Shown in pieces: positions 24,155 to 31,611 of a stretch of DNA of 35,970 bases (position 1 is its first letter; each line of letters starts with the position of its first letter). Under the pieces are notes generated by a model. The model searched no databases. It was not told where the DNA came from and worked only from the letters and a program-made list of their open reading frames with translations. Position numbers and translations under genes: made by a program. This DNA is from Methanohalophilus sp. RSK (lineage in GTDB: Archaea; Halobacteriota; Methanosarcinia; Methanosarcinales; Methanosarcinaceae), in contig NZ_RDSK01000005.1 of assembly GCF_003722075.1 (NCBI RefSeq), positions 1-35,970 on the forward strand. The letters are read 5' to 3'.

Positions 24155-24388
24155 ATGGAAGAGAAGACAACTGAATTGGATTTAAAAGGAGAAGTGTGCC
24201 CGTTTACTTTTGTAAAAACAAAATTACAGCTTGAACAAATGGAGAGTGGAGACGTTCTGACAGTCATTTTTGACCATGCACCTGCGATCGGAAATGTTCC
24301 CAAGAGTGTCAGGAATGAAGGGCATACAGTTCTTGGAATAGATCATATAGCTGCTAATCTCTGGAAAGTTCACATAAAAAAAGTCTGA
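24155..24388 (+). CDS. TusA/SirA-family sulfur-carrier-like protein, variant CPxT motif
   Basis: The 77-residue protein has the two-layer TusA fold pattern: LDLKGEVCPFTFVKTKLQLEQMESGDVLTV, then FDHAPAIGNVPKSVRNEGHTVLG and a final strand. TusA proteins carry persulfide sulfur on the Cys of a CPxP motif; here the Cys-Pro is kept but the second Pro is Thr (CPFT). The start has AAAGGTAATAAT upstream. It stands alone between the winged-helix gene and the pscS operon. A second copy with the canonical motif lies at 35403. It probably passes sulfur among the nearby sulfur-handling enzymes; the exact partner is unknown. Confidence 0.85.
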   Translation: MEEKTTELDLKGEVCPFTFVKTKLQLEQMESGDVLTVIFDHAPAIGNVPKSVRNEGHTVLGIDHIAANLWKVHIKKV

Positions 24389-24485
24389 TCAAAAGGTTTG
24401 AAGCATTATTTACAGGTTAATTTGACAAGTGTGTCCGTTCGATTTAAAAGTCCGGAAATATTGTTGTCCCACGTCGAGCCTGAGT

Positions 24486-24519
24486 AAAAAAAGGAGTCGG
24501 ATTCTTTTGTCAAGAATCC
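24486..24519 (-). terminator. terminator of the pscS operon
   Basis: On the minus strand GGATTCTT and AAGAATCC form an eight-base-pair stem around GACAA (24499-24519), and seven T follow a few bases later (24486-24492). It begins three bases after the DUF169 stop codon. Confidence 0.7.
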
Positions 24520-24522
24520 ACG

Positions 24523-25530
24523 TCATTGAACTGTTTTTCTCTTGAATTTTGCAATGTTGTCAAGCATCACTTCTATTCCGCGATTTATTAGTGCTTCGAA
24601 CTTTTCACCTCTCATGGCTGCACGATTAATGGATTCGTGAAATTCTATTAATAGCACAACATCGATCCAGTTATCACGTCTGCGGTAGATAAAGGGTTTT
24701 TCGAATAGAGCTGATGTTATATCCAATGCTTTCTTTGCGGTTTCAGCGTCCTTAAGTTTGACAGGGATATGAAGTGTGACTGATGTGCTTTTTCCCTTCT
24801 CATCCTTTGGTATATACAGTCTTATGATTTCGTTTTCAAAGCGTCCCAGGAAGTGGTCCGTTCCTTTTGTAAATCCAAGAGCAAGGATGGAATCCACCAC
24901 TCTGGTTGGAAGGTCATCCATAAGACATCCACAAAGAGCTTTTGTGATACTCTCTTCTTTGAGAGATTCTGTAAGTTTTATAAAAGAATCCAATGGGAAT
25001 CCAAACACAAGTTCATCGCTTCTGTAATCGCTGAACATGCGTGCTCCGCTACACAAAAGCGAGAGGTTTACAGTGTTTTCCATCACGGGGATAGCAGTAC
25101 ATTCGCCACAAACTGCAAATTCCCCTTTGAATTTGGATTCTACCATGTTCCCTTCTACCTTAGCAAGGGTCGCTGCCAATCGCATGAGTTTACTGGCATT
25201 TCCAATAACTACTACCGCATCCGGTTCAAATTCACATTTGTCAAGTGGTGTCACGGTTATTTTTTCTGTATTAGCCGGTTTTATCCGGGGATATACCTCT
25301 CCATAACTTGGCTCTGTGAAACCAAGTGCCAGTTCTGCACTTGCACAGGAGACATCATCAACGGTAGCTGTGAATGTAGTGCCATATGCAGCACTTTTAC
25401 GTACCATCTCACAGTAACGCATTGGTGAAGAGACGTTTATTGTCTCATCACTGTTAAGTTTAACAGCAACCGGTGTAAGCGGAAGTTCAAAAAATCGTCT
25501 GAATCTCTTTGTCATTTCTGCATATGTCAT
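24523..25530 (-). CDS. DUF169 family protein with C-terminal extension, coupled to pscS
   Basis: The 335-residue protein has an N-terminal DUF169 region (to about 235): LPLTPVAVKL, MRYCEMVRKSA, DDVSCASAELALGF, AVCGECTAI (CxxC near 141-144), SLLCSGARMFSDY and CGCLMDDLPT. A separate domain of about 95 residues follows (RLYIPKDEKGKSTSVTLHIPVKL...). Its ATG overlaps the pscS stop as ATGA, so the two are translated together. The many cysteines and the coupling to SepCysS suggest sulfur or metal handling for Cys-tRNA synthesis; no activity is known to me. The shorter DUF169 protein follows sepS and endonuclease V in the other operon, so both halves of the cysteine route carry one. Confidence 0.78.
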   Translation of the reverse strand: MTYAEMTKRFRRFFELPLTPVAVKLNSDETINVSSPMRYCEMVRKSAAYGTTFTATVDDVSCASAELALGFTEPSYGEVYPRIKPANTEKITVTPLDKCEFEPDAVVVIGNASKLMRLAATLAKVEGNMVESKFKGEFAVCGECTAIPVMENTVNLSLLCSGARMFSDYRSDELVFGFPLDSFIKLTESLKEESITKALCGCLMDDLPTRVVDSILALGFTKGTDHFLGRFENEIIRLYIPKDEKGKSTSVTLHIPVKLKDAETAKKALDITSALFEKPFIYRRRDNWIDVVLLIEFHESINRAAMRGEKFEALINRGIEVMLDNIAKFKRKTVQ

Positions 25531-26720
25531 ACACTATCCTCCACCGGGATTCCATGTTCTCTGGCAATGTCTATGAAAGCATCTGCCACGTATTCAATCT
25601 GTTTTCTGCTAAGTCCGTAAGTATTCAACTTGAAATTCTTACTCATTCCAGGGTGCACTCCGGTAATTTTTCGCTTTTTAAGTTCATGGTAGAGGAAATA
25701 TCCTCGCCTCTTTGTTGTGGCTGAAACTTCATAAAACGGGAGTGTCTCAAAAGTCACCAGTGTATGTTCGGTTGGCTTGACACCCATCTGGTGGAACCCT
25801 TCTATTCGTTCAAGCTGGGTAACAAGGTATCGGGCGTTTTCTACCTCTTCATCCCAGTGCTTGACACGTTTGACAACAGCAGGGAATGAAGCCATGAGTG
25901 ACATCACTGGTGCCCCGAACACAGGTGAACATCCAAACAGTGCAACTTCTTTTTTCGTGAAACCCCGGCCGCTCCAGTCTCCACGGATCGTTGATTTTTC
26001 AAACACCTGCTGGCTCCACTCAAAAGTGGTCGCAAGAATTCCCATGGGAGCCGATGCCGCCCAGCTTTTGTGGCCTGATGCGCACAGGAAATCCACACCA
26101 AGTTTCTTGCCATCAATAGGCATGATACCTGAGGAATATGCCGTGTTCAGCAGAAACGGAACTCCGTATTCCTTGCATATTTTTCCGACCGCTGCGGCAT
26201 CAGCTACATTCCCATAACGATAATCCACATGGGTAAGCAATGCCAGTGCAGGCAGAGAACCGGTCTTACGTTCGACTTCTTCAAACTTCTCGGCATACTT
26301 CTGTGGGTCTATGGTAAATTCGGGATAGCCGCTATGTGGTACTTCAACCACTTTTAACTGGTTTGCTTCTGCTGCCAGGTAAGATGTATAATGGGCGAGG
26401 GAATCCAAAACGATGGTGTCACCGGGTTCGGTCACCATATGCATAGCTGCCCATTTTGCATGCCGGCAGCCGGCTGTGAACCGGATGTCGTCCATATTCA
26501 GGAATTCTGCTATATCTGCGGAAAGATTCCTGACCGGTGGTTTCTGAACCAGATCAACCCTGGATTCAAAACAATAATCACATACCGAATAGCCGTCTGC
26601 AAATTCAAGTACTGCTTTCCTGGCTTCAGCTGTAAGTACTCCGCCTCGCTGGATAGGATTCAGGTTTATGTATGTACTCTCAACTCCACGTTTCAGATTA
26701 TTGTAAATATCCAGATTCAC
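25527..26720 (-). CDS. pscS: Sep-tRNA:Cys-tRNA synthase (SepCysS)
   Basis: This PLP enzyme replaces the phosphate of Sep-tRNA-Cys by sulfur to give Cys-tRNA. The 397-residue sequence opens LDIYNNLKRGVESTYINLNPIQRGGVLTAEARKAV and contains YSVCDYCFES near 50, whose cysteines correspond to residues reported to carry persulfide or an Fe-S cluster. FTAGCRHAK follows, with FLCASGHKSWAASAPMG (Schiff-base Lys near 234) and RGDWSGRGFTKKEV later. It lies 38 bases after the thioredoxin-like gene and overlaps the DUF169 gene. With SepRS and tRNA-Cys in the same window, the indirect cysteine pathway is complete here. Confidence 0.95.
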   Translation of the reverse strand: MNLDIYNNLKRGVESTYINLNPIQRGGVLTAEARKAVLEFADGYSVCDYCFESRVDLVQKPPVRNLSADIAEFLNMDDIRFTAGCRHAKWAAMHMVTEPGDTIVLDSLAHYTSYLAAEANQLKVVEVPHSGYPEFTIDPQKYAEKFEEVERKTGSLPALALLTHVDYRYGNVADAAAVGKICKEYGVPFLLNTAYSSGIMPIDGKKLGVDFLCASGHKSWAASAPMGILATTFEWSQQVFEKSTIRGDWSGRGFTKKEVALFGCSPVFGAPVMSLMASFPAVVKRVKHWDEEVENARYLVTQLERIEGFHQMGVKPTEHTLVTFETLPFYEVSATTKRRGYFLYHELKKRKITGVHPGMSKNFKLNTYGLSRKQIEYVADAFIDIAREHGIPVEDSV

Positions 26721-26758
26721 TCAAATTTCCCCTACTTTGTCCGATAATAGTAGTTGCT

Positions 26759-27013
26759 TTAGCCAGTTTGGTGCAGATTGATCTCATGTTCTATCTCCTC
26801 CTTCTCTACCCTTCCAATGAGTACAACTTCACCGTCAATGGCAATCGTCGGGACCTCCTCGATTCCCAGCTGCTTTGCACGTTTTGCACCTTCGGGACCG
26901 GTAATATTGATTTCCTTGAACATTATTCCACCCGAGAGGATGTCCACTATTTTCTTTCTGACATAATGACAATTCAAGCATGTATCGGAATAATATAGTT
27001 CTAACAACATCAT
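26759..27013 (-). CDS. thioredoxin/glutaredoxin-like protein, first gene of the pscS operon
   Basis: The 84-residue protein has the short glutaredoxin-like fold: LLELYYSDTCLNCHYVRKKIVDIL with CxxC at about 12-15, then GIEEVPTIAIDGEVVLIGRV with the cis-Pro of VPT. This is a thiol-disulfide protein of the MJ0307/NrdH size class. ATG 27013 is chosen: a TATA-like TTATTTATATG on the minus strand lies about 25 bases upstream, implying a nearly leaderless mRNA and excluding the longer frame from 27049. It directly precedes pscS. A reducing partner for SepCysS persulfide chemistry or for APS reductase is a natural inference. Confidence 0.82.
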   Translation of the reverse strand: MMLLELYYSDTCLNCHYVRKKIVDILSGGIMFKEINITGPEGAKRAKQLGIEEVPTIAIDGEVVLIGRVEKEEIEHEINLHQTG

Positions 27014-27113
27014 ATCAAAATTGGTTGGCATATAAATAACAAATTGCATCTCGACAAATCTTGCCGCACCCCACCATGTTATACATTAATATGAGTTATA
27101 CATATTTGATATT

Positions 27114-27344
27114 ATGGATGAAAACACTCTTAACCGTACAAAGTCTGCAATTGACGCATTGATAGATGTTCAGCAATTCTGGATAGACAATGTTCCTGAA
27201 TATAACCTATCGGATCAGGATCTTGTCAAATTGAAAAAACGCCTGAAAAGAGCAATGGATAATGTACAGAAAATCTACAATGAAAACGAAGATAAAATGG
27301 TAGATGCAGAAGAAATACTAAAAAAGAAACGCAGTCCTGAATGA
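27114..27344 (+). CDS. conserved-looking small helical protein
   Basis: The 76-residue, highly charged protein (MDENTLNRTKSAIDALIDVQQFWIDNVPEYNLSDQDLVKLKKRL...) is predicted to be helical throughout, with no motif I can place. It is divergent from the thioredoxin-pscS operon and convergent with the permease, whose stop lies seven bases on. Two direct repeats GTTATACAT (27078-27086 and 27095-27103) lie in its promoter; the first is placed like a TATA element for a very short leader. The function is unknown. Confidence 0.65.
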   Translation: MDENTLNRTKSAIDALIDVQQFWIDNVPEYNLSDQDLVKLKKRLKRAMDNVQKIYNENEDKMVDAEEILKKKRSPE

Positions 27345-27350
27345 CCGGTA

Positions 27351-28325
27351 TCAGGACATCAATCGGATTGTTGCATATGCCAGGGAACTTGCTATCAGTG
27401 GCGAGACTACCCACATAACAATAATACGTTTGACAGTCTTGCTCTTTACAGTAGCAATTCCTGTTTTGGCACATCCTATTCCTATGACTGCTGCAGGCAC
27501 AATCTGTCCGAGTGCCACCGGAACACCTGCAATTGATGCAATATGTACAATGGCAGCCGAGATGAATTCAACAAAGACGGCACGTATTTCACATATTTCT
27601 GCAATATCATCTCCAACTGTCTGGAGGACGCGACCACCAATCAGTAATGCACCTACTCCGAGGGTAAGGCCTCCAAGTATCGCTCCGTTTGTGGGGTCTA
27701 GAAGTCCGGCCCCAACAAAGGGACCGACAGCATTTGCAACATTATTCGCCCCTGCAGAGTAAGCCACATAACAACCGGTAACTGTTAGGAGCATGCCTAT
27801 TATTTTTCTTATTTGTGCTTCTGATTCATGATCGACAAGCCATACCAATACTTGCGGATGGATATATTTACCAGCAATATATGCAAGGATAAATGACAGG
27901 ATAGGTGTGGCTATCCACCATACTACGATGTAGGAAAGTAATTTTGTATCAAGGACTCCGTAAAATATACCTATTCCGACAACTGCTCCGACTGCAGCCT
28001 GGCTTGAAGAGATCGGCACTTTGAGCCAATTCCCGATAAACAGGCTAATAGAAGCTGCTGCAATTGCAATGATGGCGGCAACAAGGGTCATTGTATTGCC
28101 GGGGACAATTCCTCCCCCAAGCGTTTTAATAACGTCCCCACCATTTAGAACCGCCCCAAGCAAAGAGAATACGGCTATTAAAAATATTGCCTGATTCTTA
28201 GTTCTTGCTTTTGCACCGTAAGCAGCGCCCATCGAAGCTGCAGCATTATTTCCACCAATGTTTATTCCCATGAACATTGCTGTTGCCAGTGCCGCCAGTG
28301 TCATTAACATATCCATATTCTCCAT
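27351..28325 (-). CDS. PiT-family anion permease, probably sulfate (CysP-like)
   Basis: The 324-residue integral membrane protein has two repeats, each with the family signature: MFMGINIGGNNAAASMGAA near the start and YSAGANNVANAVGPFVGAG near 190. There are about ten hydrophobic segments. PiT proteins move phosphate; the CysP subgroup moves sulfate. Divergent placement from a sulfite reductase, followed by APS reductase and ATP sulfurylase, with a shared promoter region, points to sulfate import. No PhoU-like gene, the usual companion of phosphate PiT, is present. The start could be GTG 28328, ATG 28325 or ATG 28316. Phosphate transport remains possible. Confidence 0.8.
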   Translation of the reverse strand: MENMDMLMTLAALATAMFMGINIGGNNAAASMGAAYGAKARTKNQAIFLIAVFSLLGAVLNGGDVIKTLGGGIVPGNTMTLVAAIIAIAAASISLFIGNWLKVPISSSQAAVGAVVGIGIFYGVLDTKLLSYIVVWWIATPILSFILAYIAGKYIHPQVLVWLVDHESEAQIRKIIGMLLTVTGCYVAYSAGANNVANAVGPFVGAGLLDPTNGAILGGLTLGVGALLIGGRVLQTVGDDIAEICEIRAVFVEFISAAIVHIASIAGVPVALGQIVPAAVIGIGCAKTGIATVKSKTVKRIIVMWVVSPLIASSLAYATIRLMS

Positions 28326-28441
28326 CACTACATTAAGGAATTTTTACATAAACAGGACTTGGTCCCCAAAGTTACCTCCTAAAATGATTGTGTGATATAT
28401 ATCATTGGAGAAACAGGTCAATTTTACCACTATTATGCAAC

Positions 28442-28475
28442 GCAATATTTGCCTTATGATGCAGTTATATATAAC
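28442..28475. promoter_or_regulatory. operator-like palindrome and TATA box of the sulfite reductase gene
   Basis: GCAATATTTGC (28442-28452) is a perfect 11-base palindrome in the 180-base divergent region between the permease and sulfite reductase genes. GTTATATATAAC (28464-28475) then provides a TATA box about 35 bases before the sulfite reductase ATG. Related sites are found at 34244, 34381 and 35690. It may control both divergent genes. Confidence 0.55.
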
Positions 28476-28506
28476 AAACCGATACTATATCTATCAGGGA
28501 ATATGC

Positions 28507-29367
28507 ATGGAAGAAAAAGAAATCAATTATGAAAGGCTCAAACAAGGTGGCTTTCTTCGCCAACGTCAAAAGGAAGATTTTTTCTCCATACGTCTTCGCA
28601 TAGTCGGTGGCCAGTTGACATCAGAACAACTTAGGTCACTGGCCAAGGCTGCAGATAAGTATGGAAAAGGGGAAATCCACATAACTTCCAGGCAGGGAGC
28701 TGAAATCTCATTTGTGGAACTTGAAGATGCAGATGCCATGCTGAATGAGCTGGAATCGGCAAATGTGCATCAAGGTACCTGTGGGCCGAGAGTCAGGGGA
28801 GTTGTTGCCTGCCAGGGAGATCGTGTTTGTACCCATGGTTTGATAGATGCATTAGGTATTGCCAGAAAAATTGACGAAAAACATTTTGCTTCTGAACTAC
28901 CGAGTAAATTCAAGTTTGCTGTGACGGGTTGTCCGGCATCCTGTATGAAACCCCAGGAAAACGACTTCGGAGTTATGGGTGGGCTTGAACCAGAATGGAT
29001 TGATGATAAATGTACACGTTGTGGTCTCTGTGAAACAACATGCCCGGTGGATGCCATTAGAATCGAAAATGACACCCTGCATTTTGATGAGGAGAAATGC
29101 AATCTCTGTGGTGATTGTGTTTTTGTCTGTCCCACATCTGCATGGATAGAAGTCAAATCCGGTTACACCATCTGGGTTGGAGGAAGAGTTGGCAGGCATC
29201 CTGAACTTGCTATCAAATTGATAGATGTTGTGGATGAAAAAACACTCTTTGAGATAATCGAGAAAACACTGGATTTCTACAGGGAAAATGCACCTGCAGG
29301 CGAGAGGTTCCGGGATACTCTTAAGAGGGTGGGATTGGAAAAATATAAGGCAGCCGTACTTGGATAA
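28507..29367 (+). CDS. small ferredoxin-containing siroheme sulfite reductase
   Basis: The 286-residue protein resembles the small dissimilatory-type (DsrA/B-like) sulfite reductases of methanogens. An N-terminal ferrodoxin-fold half carries SRQGAEISFVE. The siroheme-cluster motif CQGDRVC (Cx5C) near 101-107 and GCPASCMK (Cx3C) near 140 follow. Two inserted [4Fe-4S] ferredoxin motifs, CTRCGLCETTCPVD and CNLCGDCVFVCPTS, lie at 165-210. It probably reduces sulfite to sulfide with ferredoxin-type electrons in the cytoplasm. ATG 28507 is chosen because AGGGA lies just upstream and the conserved sequence starts here; the longer frame from 28405 contains the promoter. APS reductase and ATP sulfurylase follow on the same strand. 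Nitrite is a possible alternative substrate. Confidence 0.87.
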   Translation: MEEKEINYERLKQGGFLRQRQKEDFFSIRLRIVGGQLTSEQLRSLAKAADKYGKGEIHITSRQGAEISFVELEDADAMLNELESANVHQGTCGPRVRGVVACQGDRVCTHGLIDALGIARKIDEKHFASELPSKFKFAVTGCPASCMKPQENDFGVMGGLEPEWIDDKCTRCGLCETTCPVDAIRIENDTLHFDEEKCNLCGDCVFVCPTSAWIEVKSGYTIWVGGRVGRHPELAIKLIDVVDEKTLFEIIEKTLDFYRENAPAGERFRDTLKRVGLEKYKAAVLG

Positions 29368-29403
29368 ATCTTACCATTTACTTTACGCACGTATCTAAAG
29401 GGA

Positions 29404-29457
29404 GACTGTCCGGCAAGCAGTCAAAATTGGTACTTACTTAGCCGAGGCTATAGTCGG
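29404..29457 (+). other. structured leader or IS remnant before the APS reductase gene
   Basis: The 208-base gap before the APS reductase contains GACTG-N9-CAGTC (29404-29422) and TAGCC-GA-GGCTA (29439-29450), which competes with CCGA...TCGG (29442-29457). Mutually exclusive hairpins of this sort occur in riboswitch-like leaders, but the G-rich 3' part also resembles the right end of an IS605-type element. I cannot decide between them. Confidence 0.35.
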
Positions 29458-29575
29458 TGGATATTTTCAAAAGTTGTCTCTTGAAACAGATACACAAAAA
29501 GATGATCATAATTGATGAGAAATGAATCACTACGTTATGCATGAATTTAAGGAATACTAAATGGAGGATGATAAA

Positions 29576-30322
29576 ATGCAAGAGGAGGATTTGGGATTAG
29601 CAGAAAAGTTAGAACAATTAGATAAAGAATATGAAAATAGTTCCCCACAGGAAATACTGGAATATGCACTGGAAAATTATTCCCCGGACATTTCCATAGC
29701 ATTCAGCGGGGCCGAAGATGTTGTGTTAATCGATATGGCAAAGAAGATCAGGGATGATGTACGGGTATTTTCACTGGACACAGGACGTTTGCATCCTGAA
29801 ACATATCGCTTTTTGGACAAGGTCAGAGACCATTATGATATTCCTATTGAGATATATTTTGCTAACAGGGATAAAACTGAAGAATTGGTCCGTCAGAAGG
29901 GATTATTCTCATTCTACAGGGACGGTCACAAAGAGTGCTGTGGGGTCAGGAAAGTGGACCCTCTCAAACGGGCACTTAATGATGTTGGTTCATGGGTAAC
30001 AGGCCAGAGAAAAGATCAGAGTCCCGGTACACGTTTATCCATTCCCGTTATTGAGCTTGACAGGGTGTTTGGGGATGGCAATCTTGTAAAATTCAATCCC
30101 CTGGCAAATTGGACATCAAAACAGGTATGGCAGTACATAAGAGAAAATGATGTTCCCTACAATGAGCTTCATGAAAAAGGATTTGTCAGCATTGGCTGTG
30201 AGCCATGTACCCGGCCGGTACTGCCCGGACAACATGAACGTGAAGGTCGCTGGTGGTGGGAAGAAGCTACCAAAAAAGAGTGTGGTCTCCACTCCGGTAA
30301 TATTGAACAGAGTCGAAAATAA
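29576..30322 (+). CDS. cysH: APS reductase (assimilatory, Fe-S type)
   Basis: The 248-residue protein reduces adenylyl sulfate to sulfite and AMP. An adenylylsulfate-binding loop, [16 protein letters not shown], lies near 45; [14 protein letters not shown] follows. The [4Fe-4S] ligands KECCGVRK (near 120) and GCEPC (near 205) mark the APS-using rather than the PAPS-using class. The C-terminal KKECGLH carries the catalytic Cys. ATG 29576 is chosen because GGAGGATGAT lies directly upstream; ATG 29561 would place that ribosome site inside the gene. ATP sulfurylase follows after 57 bases that contain a small GGAGC/GCTCC hairpin. The sulfite made could feed the sulfite reductase or coenzyme M synthesis. 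Confidence 0.93.
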   Translation: MQEEDLGLAEKLEQLDKEYENSSPQEILEYALENYSPDISIAFSGAEDVVLIDMAKKIRDDVRVFSLDTGRLHPETYRFLDKVRDHYDIPIEIYFANRDKTEELVRQKGLFSFYRDGHKECCGVRKVDPLKRALNDVGSWVTGQRKDQSPGTRLSIPVIELDRVFGDGNLVKFNPLANWTSKQVWQYIRENDVPYNELHEKGFVSIGCEPCTRPVLPGQHEREGRWWWEEATKKECGLHSGNIEQSRK

Positions 30323-30379
30323 GTGGAGCTTTTTGCTCCTCTTAATATTTAGAATCTCCAGTTACAGGGAAGATGCAAT

Positions 30380-31534
30380 ATGATTAAACAACAAACCCCG
30401 CATGGTGGGAAGTTAATTGACAGGACCCTTTCCCCGGAAAATGCCAGGGAAATAATAAGTCAGGCAGATAAATTCCAGAGTATAGATGTGGACATAGGGA
30501 TTGCCAGAGATATGGAAAACATAGCTAATGGCTTGTTCAGTCCCCTTGAAGGCTTCCTCACCCGTGAAGATTATGAAAATGTGCTCTCTAACAAGAGGTT
30601 ATCAAGTGATATCCCCTGGACAATTCCGATTGTACTTGATATCTCCAATGAAAAGGCTTCAAGAATTAAATCCGGTGATGATGTCATCCTTCGGCATGAT
30701 GATAAGCCGATAGCTCTTTTTCATGTTGAGGAAATCTACGGCCTCGATAAGGATGCTCATGCTCAACAGGTTTTTGGAACTACGGATAAATCCCATCCCG
30801 GAGTTGCCAATACATATCGGATGGAAGACAATTTGATAGGGGGTAAGATAGATCTCCTACAAGAAACACCATCCCCTTACCCCAAATATGCATTGAAGCC
30901 CAAAGAGACAAGAAAACTGTTCCAGGAGATGAATTGGAATACCATTGTGGGATTCCAGACCCGGAATGTGCCTCACCTTGGTCATGAATATATCCAGAAA
31001 ACAGCACTCAGTAATGTGGATGGACTCTTCATAAACCCAGTGATCGGTAAAAAGAAAACCGGTGATTTCAGGGATGATGTAATCCTTGAAGCGTATGAAA
31101 CTTTGATTGAAAATTATTTCCCGCAGGAGAGAGCCACCCTGGGTATTTTCCAGACCGAAATGCGTTATGCAGGCCCTCGTGAAGCAGTATTCCATGCGAT
31201 TGTACGCAAGAACTTTGGATGTACTCATTTTATTGTGGGTCGTGATCATGCAGGAGTTGGATCATTCTATCCTCCGTTTGCAGCACATGAGATATTCTCC
31301 GAATTCGATGACCTGGGCATAACCCCCATGTTCTTCAAATCCTTCTTCTACTGCAAGAAATGTGGAAGTATTGCCCATTCGAAGATCTGCCCACATTCTT
31401 CGGATTCCTACATACATTTCAGTGGAACTCGTATGCGGGAGTTACTCGTGAGCGGTAAACGCCCTCCTGCAGATTCCATGAGGCCTGAAGTTGCAGATGT
31501 TATATTGAAGTATGACAATCCTTTTGTTGAGTGA
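30380..31534 (+). CDS. sat: ATP sulfurylase (sulfate adenylyltransferase)
   Basis: The 384-residue enzyme activates sulfate with ATP to adenylyl sulfate. The nucleotide-binding motif QTRNVPHLGHEYIQ is near residue 195, followed by GGK-like PVIGKKKTGDF, and GRDHAGVGSFY near 290. A C-terminal CKKCGSIAHSKICPH could bind zinc, as reported for some prokaryotic forms. It is the third of three plus-strand sulfate-assimilation genes and ends at a strong terminator. No APS kinase is fused or adjacent, which agrees with direct APS reduction. Upstream GGGAAGATGCAAT provides a weak ribosome site. Confidence 0.95.
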   Translation: MIKQQTPHGGKLIDRTLSPENAREIISQADKFQSIDVDIGIARDMENIANGLFSPLEGFLTREDYENVLSNKRLSSDIPWTIPIVLDISNEKASRIKSGDDVILRHDDKPIALFHVEEIYGLDKDAHAQQVFGTTDKSHPGVANTYRMEDNLIGGKIDLLQETPSPYPKYALKPKETRKLFQEMNWNTIVGFQTRNVPHLGHEYIQKTALSNVDGLFINPVIGKKKTGDFRDDVILEAYETLIENYFPQERATLGIFQTEMRYAGPREAVFHAIVRKNFGCTHFIVGRDHAGVGSFYPPFAAHEIFSEFDDLGITPMFFKSFFYCKKCGSIAHSKICPHSSDSYIHFSGTRMRELLVSGKRPPADSMRPEVADVILKYDNPFVE

Positions 31535-31549
31535 AATAAAAAAGGCAAT

Positions 31550-31590
31550 CCTGTTACATCCTTATCGGAGGTAACAGGGGATATTTTTTG
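31550..31590 (+). terminator. terminator after sat
   Basis: CCTGTTAC (31550-31557) pairs perfectly with GTAACAGG (31571-31578), and six T follow at 31584-31589. It also separates sat from the convergent substrate-binding-type gene. Confidence 0.75.
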
Positions 31591-31611
31591 AGATTATTAA
31601 GTGGCACAATG

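Noticed and set aside
23946-24185. A 79-codon open frame before the first tusA gene
   Set aside because: It overlaps the tusA start in another frame, is Leu- and Ile-rich by base composition, and has no ribosome site.
24155-24388. Selenocysteine use in the TusA-like proteins
   Set aside because: The active-site codons are ordinary Cys codons and no in-frame TGA with a downstream element was seen.
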